The position numbers were made by a program, and so were the translations under genes. Under the pieces are notes generated by a model, which saw only the letters and a list, made by a program, of their open reading frames with translations, made no database searches and had not been told where the DNA came from. From Lawsonibacter sp900766145 (GTDB lineage Bacteria > Bacillota > Clostridia > Oscillospirales > Oscillospiraceae), in the NCBI RefSeq assembly GCF_030372275.1, contig NZ_JAUDDJ010000009.1: a DNA stretch of 64,000 nucleotides. One strand, written 5' to 3'. Below, one piece after another: positions 60,063 to 64,000 of the stretch; position 1 is the stretch's first letter; each line of letters opens with the position of its first letter.

Positions 60063-60731
60063 TCACAGCAGTGGTTCCGCCAGGGACCAGATCTCCTGGT
60101 GGATGTCCTCCACGCTGCGCAATTCTCCCTTGTCGTCCATACAGGGAACCACCTTCCAGCCCAGCAGCCGGGCGGCCTCCAGGGCGCTGTCCCGACAGGC
60201 GGCCAGATAGCCGGTGTCCAGCTCGTGGATGTCCGCCTTGGTGTGGGTGTCCGCCTCCCGGCGGCGCAGCAGTTCTACCGCCCGCTGGGTGGGCATATCC
60301 AGATAGAGCACCAGGTCGGGCCGGGGCAGGCCCAGCTTGTCGTGCTCAAAGTCGTCCAGCCAGCGCAGGAAGGACTCCCGCTCCTGGGGCGCGCACTTCA
60401 CCGCCTGGTGCACCGCGTTGGAGGTGGTGTACCGGTCGGTGAGCACCAGTCCCCCCTGCTCATAGTACTCCCCCCATACCTTTTTCAGGGAGGCGTACCG
60501 GTCCACCGCGTAAAAGGCGGAGGCGGCATAGGGGTTCACGTCCTGGGGATGGGTACCAAACTCCCCCGCCAGGTACATGCGGATAAGGGCGGAGGAAGGT
60601 TCTTTATACTGGGGAAAGACCAGCTTCTGATAGTCCCGGCCGCTCTGGGTCACCCGGCGGCACAGGGCCTGAAACTGGGTGGACTTGCCGGAGCCGTCGG
60701 TCCCCTCGAATACAATGAGCCGTCCTGCCAT
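60063..60731 (-). CDS. thymidylate kinase-like dNMP kinase
   Basis: Phosphorylates dTMP to dTDP. The 222-residue protein has Walker A RLIVFEGTDGSGKSTQFQAL, YKEPSSALIRMYLAGEFG, the DRY motif region VLTDRYTTSNAVHQAVK and LVLYLDMPTQRAVELLRRR. The P-loop sequence TDGSGKST is of the thymidylate kinase type; the ATG at 60731 overlaps the tagA stop by one base (TAATG). Length is slightly greater than usual Tmk. Deoxyguanosine/deoxyadenosine kinase relatives are less likely. Confidence 0.85.
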   Translation of the reverse strand: MAGRLIVFEGTDGSGKSTQFQALCRRVTQSGRDYQKLVFPQYKEPSSALIRMYLAGEFGTHPQDVNPYAASAFYAVDRYASLKKVWGEYYEQGGLVLTDRYTTSNAVHQAVKCAPQERESFLRWLDDFEHDKLGLPRPDLVLYLDMPTQRAVELLRRREADTHTKADIHELDTGYLAACRDSALEAARLLGWKVVPCMDDKGELRSVEDIHQEIWSLAEPLL

Positions 60732-61471
60732 TACAGAACCCCCGGACGGCGGCGGCCAGTAATACGCTGCCCGGCGGCCTTTACCAGCACCAGGGGCAGC
60801 TTGGCCATGCGGCCAAAGCGCTTGGGCTCCCGGCTGAGGCGGTAGGCCCACTCCATGCCCATCTTCTGCCACTTCTCCGGGGCCCGCTCCACGTTGCCGG
60901 CGAACACGTCCAGCGCGCCGCCCAGGCCGATGGCCAGCTTGGCTCCGGTGAGCAGTCCGAAGCGGGCGATCCACTTCTCCTGCTTGGGGGCGCCCAGGCA
61001 GACAAACAGCAGGTCGGGCTGGGCGGCGGCCACTTCCCGGGCCACCGGGTCGGACTCCTGGAAATAGCCGTCGTGGGTACCGCAGATCACAATTTTGGGG
61101 TGCTTCTCCACGATTCGGGCCGCGGCCTCCTCGGCCACGCCGGGCTTGGCGCCCAGCAGATAGAGGCGGCCGCCCATCTCGTTGAGCTCCTCCAGCATGT
61201 CGCAGGCAAAGTCAAAGCCGGCTACCCGCTCCTTTAAAGGTGTACCCAAAATCTTGGCAGAATAGACCACCCCGATGCCGTCGGGCAGCACCAGATCGGC
61301 CCGGTTGAGGATTTTCTGGAATTCCAGATCCTTCTCCGCAGCCAGCAAAAATTCGGGATTGGGGGTGACGACATAGTGAAAGTCGCTGCCCCGCAGCAGC
61401 TCACCGCCTGCCTGGCGGGCCTCCTCGCGGGTCAGGTTGTCAAATTGGATGCCTAACACATTCGTTTTCAA
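60731..61471 (-). CDS. WecG/TagA/CpsF-family glycosyltransferase
   Basis: Adds N-acetylmannosamine or a related sugar to a lipid-linked precursor for wall polymer synthesis. The 246-residue protein has VTPNPEFLLAAEKD, LVLPDGIGVVYSAKILG, RLYLLGAKPGVAEEAAARI and LLFVCLGAPKQEKWIARF, the GT26 signatures. A TTG at 61471 with GGAGGA seven bases upstream is preferred; GTG 61486 is the alternative. It is the first gene of the tagA-tmk-DJ-1-cyclo-ligase run. Confidence 0.88.
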   Translation of the reverse strand: MKTNVLGIQFDNLTREEARQAGGELLRGSDFHYVVTPNPEFLLAAEKDLEFQKILNRADLVLPDGIGVVYSAKILGTPLKERVAGFDFACDMLEELNEMGGRLYLLGAKPGVAEEAAARIVEKHPKIVICGTHDGYFQESDPVAREVAAAQPDLLFVCLGAPKQEKWIARFGLLTGAKLAIGLGGALDVFAGNVERAPEKWQKMGMEWAYRLSREPKRFGRMAKLPLVLVKAAGQRITGRRRPGVL

Positions 61472-61693
61472 TGGAACATCCTCCACATCATCAAAGAATT
61501 GGTTGGACTATGGTCATGCCTTTTTCAGGCAATGGTTTCATTCAGGCATCCTATTCTATCACGCTTCCGGAAAAAAGTCTATGAAAAAGGGGTAAACAAT
61601 CCGATTTCCGGGAAATTCCCCGAATTTCGATTGACGAAGGGGGCCGGGAGCACCATAATAGAGACAGCAGCAAAAAAAGGAGCGACGGATTCC

Positions 61694-62692
61694 ATGGAGT
61701 TTTACGCCACCCTGGGGGGCTCCTGTGCCGACCGAGCCACCCTGGACGGACTGTTTGCCGCCGGAATGACTGGCGCGCGCTTAAACCTGTCCCATACCAC
61801 GCTTCAGCAGTGTGCCCCTCTGCTGAAGGAGGTCTACTGGCCCGCCGCCCAAAAGGCCGGGCGGCAGGCCCACCTGATTATTGACTTACAGGGCCCGGAG
61901 CTGCGGGTGGGGACCCTCTCCGCCCCCATCCCTCTGGAGACCGGGAGCCAGACCGTGCTTGGCCCCGGCGGCATCCCCATCCCTCCAGCGGCTCTGGAGG
62001 CCGCCCAGCCGGGGGACCGCATCTCTCTGGACGACAGCGCCCTGCTGGTGCGAGTGGAGGAGAAGCGCCCGGAGGGCCTTGTCTGCCGGGTGGAACGGGG
62101 CGGAACCCTGCAAAGCCGCAAGAGCCTGGCTATTCTGGGCCGGGAGGTAAACACCCCCACCCTCACCGGGGCGGACCTGGACAATCTGGCCCAGGCCAAA
62201 CGTTTCGGCGTGACCCATATTCTCCAGCCCTTTGTCCGGGGTGCCGACGACATCCACACTCTGCGCCGGGCTATGGCCCAGGCCGGGCTGGAGCAGGGAA
62301 AGATCATGGCCAAAATTGAAAACCAGCGGGGACTGGAGAAGCTGGACGAGATCATTGAGGCCGCCGACATCATCTGCATCGCCCGAGGCGACCTGGGCAA
62401 CAGCATGCCCCTGTGGCAGCTGCCCTCTGCCCAAAAGCGCATTGCCCGCGCCTGCCGGGCGGCAGGAAAACCCTTCTTTGTGGTCACCCAGCTGCTCTGG
62501 TCCATGCAGGAGCGGGCAGTGCCCACCCGGGCGGAGGTGAGCGACATCTATAACGCAGTACTGGACGGTTCCTGCGCCCTGATGCTCACCGGCGAGACCG
62601 CCGCGGGCAGCTACCCTGTGGAAGCTATGGATTATCTGGTCAAGACCGCCTGTCAGGCCCTGACCGATTTAGAAAAGGAGAACGAGGTATGA
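61694..62692 (+). CDS. divergent, shortened pyruvate kinase paralogue
   Basis: The 332-residue protein follows the pyruvate kinase barrel: GMTGARLNLSHTTLQQC, LIIDLQGPELRVGTL, a short B domain (~75-150), IMAKIENQRGLEKLDEII, ICIARGDLGNSM, VVTQLLWSMQERAVPTRAEVSDIYNAVLDGSCALMLTGETAAGSYPVEA. It ends there, lacking the C-terminal allosteric domain, and the usual DTKGPE reads DLQGPE, replacing a K+/nucleotide-region Lys with Gln. Canonical lysine in KIEN is kept. A function other than glycolytic pyruvate kinase is likely. ATG 61694 follows AAAGGAG. Coupled by ATGA overlap to the next gene. Confidence 0.82.
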   Translation: MEFYATLGGSCADRATLDGLFAAGMTGARLNLSHTTLQQCAPLLKEVYWPAAQKAGRQAHLIIDLQGPELRVGTLSAPIPLETGSQTVLGPGGIPIPPAALEAAQPGDRISLDDSALLVRVEEKRPEGLVCRVERGGTLQSRKSLAILGREVNTPTLTGADLDNLAQAKRFGVTHILQPFVRGADDIHTLRRAMAQAGLEQGKIMAKIENQRGLEKLDEIIEAADIICIARGDLGNSMPLWQLPSAQKRIARACRAAGKPFFVVTQLLWSMQERAVPTRAEVSDIYNAVLDGSCALMLTGETAAGSYPVEAMDYLVKTACQALTDLEKENEV

Positions 62693-63282
62693 TCGAGCAT
62701 ATTTTGTTTGTCAACGCCTGTATGCGTGGCCGGGAGGAGTCCCGCACCTGGCAGCTCAGCCAGGCCTTTCTGGATGCCTGCAAGGCCCGCTGGCCCAAGG
62801 CGGAAATTTTAGAGCGGGACCTCACCGTCTGTGACCTGCCGGTGCTCACCGGTCCCATGACGGTGGAGCGGGACGCGCGCTTCCAGGCCGACCCCTGGGA
62901 CCCCATGTTTGCCCCCGCCCATGAGATGCAGGGGGCGGATCTCATTGTGGTGGCCGCTCCCTATTGGGACCTCACCTTCCCCGCCGCCCTGAAGGTCTAT
63001 CTGGAGTGGTCCAGCGTGCTGGGCATCACCTTCCATTACACCCTGGAGGGCAAGCAGGAGGGCCTGTGCCAGGCGGGCAATCTGGTGTATATCACCACCT
63101 CCGGCGGCCCCATTGGGGACAACAACTTCGGTTATGACTATCTGCAGGGGCTCAGCGGCATGTTCGGCATCTCCCGCACCCACTGCCTCACCGCCGAGGG
63201 ATTGGACGTATGGGGGAACGATGCCCAGGCCATTCTCAACCGGGCCAAAAAGCAGGCGGAGAAGCTGGCTGCCAGCCTGTGA
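62689..63282 (+). CDS. NAD(P)H-dependent flavin oxidoreductase (AzoR/NQO1-like)
   Basis: The 197-residue flavodoxin-fold protein has ILFVNACMRGREESRTWQLSQAFLDA, RFQADPWDPMFAPAHEMQGADLIVVAAPYWDLTFPAALKVYLEW and VYITTSGGPIGDNNFGYDYLQGL, typical of FMN-dependent NAD(P)H quinone/azo reductases (PYW.L..PA.LK is diagnostic). It overlaps the pyruvate kinase paralogue by 4 bp, so the two are coexpressed. Substrate unknown. Confidence 0.87.
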   Translation: MIEHILFVNACMRGREESRTWQLSQAFLDACKARWPKAEILERDLTVCDLPVLTGPMTVERDARFQADPWDPMFAPAHEMQGADLIVVAAPYWDLTFPAALKVYLEWSSVLGITFHYTLEGKQEGLCQAGNLVYITTSGGPIGDNNFGYDYLQGLSGMFGISRTHCLTAEGLDVWGNDAQAILNRAKKQAEKLAASL

Positions 63283-63376
63283 CCCAAAGGCGCTTGTTCT
63301 TGCCCCATACTGGGAAGACTGATATACTGAAGCAGATATTTTACCCCCTTGGGGGAAGAAACGAGAGGATACCCAC

Positions 63377-64000
63377 ATGAAAAAACTGATGGTCCTGGAC
63401 GGCAACTCCCTGGTCAACCGGGCCTTTTATGGGGTGAGCCAGAATCTCACCACCCGCTCCGGCCAGCCCACCAACGCCATCTTCGGCTTTTTGAATATTC
63501 TGGGCAAGCTGCTGGACGAGAGCCAGCCCGACGCCCTGTGCGTCACCTTTGACCGCAAGGCCCCCACCTTCCGCCACCTGGCCTACGACGGCTACAAGGC
63601 CACCCGGAAGGGGATGCCTGACGAGCTGGCCAGCCAGATGCCTATTTTAAAGGATGTCCTGTCCGCCATGAACATCCCAACCTACGAGATGGACGGCTGG
63701 GAGGCGGACGACCTGATGGGCACCATCGCCGCCAAGGACACCGCCGCCGGGTGGGACACCATCGTGGTCACCGGCGACAAGGACTCCCTCCAGCTGGTCA
63801 CCGAACACACCACCGTCAAGCTGGTGTCCACCCGCATGGGCCGCACCACCACCAAGGACATGACCCCCGAGGTCTTCCGGGAAGAGTACGGCTTTGACCC
63901 CATCCATATCATCGACCTCAAGGCCCTCATGGGCGACGCCAGCGACAACATCCCCGGCGTGAAGGGCGTGGGCGAAAAGACCGCCATGGCCCTGGTGGGC
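63377..64000 (+). CDS. polA: DNA polymerase I, N-terminal part (cut by window end)
   Basis: Repair and Okazaki-fragment polymerase. The first 208 codons are visible: the 5'-3' exonuclease domain with KLMVLDGNSLVNRAFYG, CVTFDRKAPTFRHLAYDGYKATRK (catalytic Asp, Arg), MDGWEADDLMGTIA, VVTGDKDSLQLV and IIDLKALMGDASDNIPGVKGVGEKTA (metal-binding Asp cluster and HhH). The remaining exonuclease and polymerase domains lie beyond the window. ATG 63377 is preceded by GAGAGGA. Confidence 0.95.
   Translation, partial: MKKLMVLDGNSLVNRAFYGVSQNLTTRSGQPTNAIFGFLNILGKLLDESQPDALCVTFDRKAPTFRHLAYDGYKATRKGMPDELASQMPILKDVLSAMNIPTYEMDGWEADDLMGTIAAKDTAAGWDTIVVTGDKDSLQLVTEHTTVKLVSTRMGRTTTKDMTPEVFREEYGFDPIHIIDLKALMGDASDNIPGVKGVGEKTAMALVG

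Overview
The window looks like a chromosomal segment of a high-GC, low-GC-phylum (Bacillota) anaerobe of the Oscillospiraceae type, in the Flavonifractor/Pseudoflavonifractor/Lawsonibacter neighbourhood. This is an inference from protein style: Firmicutes-type ECF and Liv modules, GlnK/GlnL-like kinase pair, SLH and copper-amine-oxidase-like stalk proteins, a ClpE-type unfoldase, yjdF and FMN riboswitches, an infC-rpmI-rplT operon, and Shine-Dalgarno AAGGAGG sites before most genes. No 16S rRNA is present to settle it.

Layout. Positions 1-3008 are the right end of an integrated mobile element of lower GC: the tail of a helicase-like gene, a small excisionase-like HTH gene and a tyrosine integrase that ends 89 bp from the 3' end of a tRNA-Arg(CCG), the likely attachment site. 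Positions 3136-5950 carry a phosphopantetheinyl transferase, a DUF6512 membrane protein, a small unknown gene and an exported stalk/deacetylase-fold protein. Positions 5950-9922 form a plus-strand run: UBA/DUF4342-like protein, OmpR-type regulator, lipoprotein, flavodoxin-like protein, sensor kinase and GIY-YIG protein. Then come trkA-trkH (K+ uptake), the membrane pyrophosphatase, a sigma factor with a translationally coupled membrane protein, L-lactate dehydrogenase with a Rex-like site, a threonine aldolase-like enzyme, a two-domain PPK2 enzyme, and the livFGMHK branched-chain amino-acid importer (21.7-26.7 kb).

From 28 to 37.3 kb there is a methyltransferase, the shared ECF energizing module (ecfA1, a small membrane protein, ecfA2, ecfT), an unexplained 400-bp highly palindromic intergenic region, truA, a DUF5711 protein, CvpA and a ClpE-type ATPase. 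From 37.4 to 46.1 kb: another stalk-domain protein, a BlaI/M56 sensor pair with a readable promoter and operators, a PiT phosphate transporter, dinB and yjdF on back-to-back promoters around a LexA-like box, the yjdF riboswitch, and an FMN-riboswitch-controlled RibU-like ECF substrate-binding component that would use the ECF module 14 kb away.

From 46.2 to 64 kb: a SLOG protein and QueH, GltS with a GlnK/GlnL-like two-component pair, infC (ATC start)-rpmI-rplT behind an attenuator, tsaD-rimI, an SLH protein, a U32 peptidase-family protein, mltG, a 46-residue Cys/Gly-rich membrane peptide not captured by normal length cut-offs, a folate/DJ-1/tmk/tagA run, a shortened divergent pyruvate kinase paralogue, an NAD(P)H oxidoreductase and the start of polA, cut by the window end.

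Most of the window is ordinary core genome. The items that deserve a second look are the palindromic 31.8-32.2 kb intergenic region, the LexA-like/yjdF/dinB divergent control region, the non-AUG integrase start, the pyruvate kinase paralogue lacking a conserved lysine, and the sigma factor/membrane protein pair.
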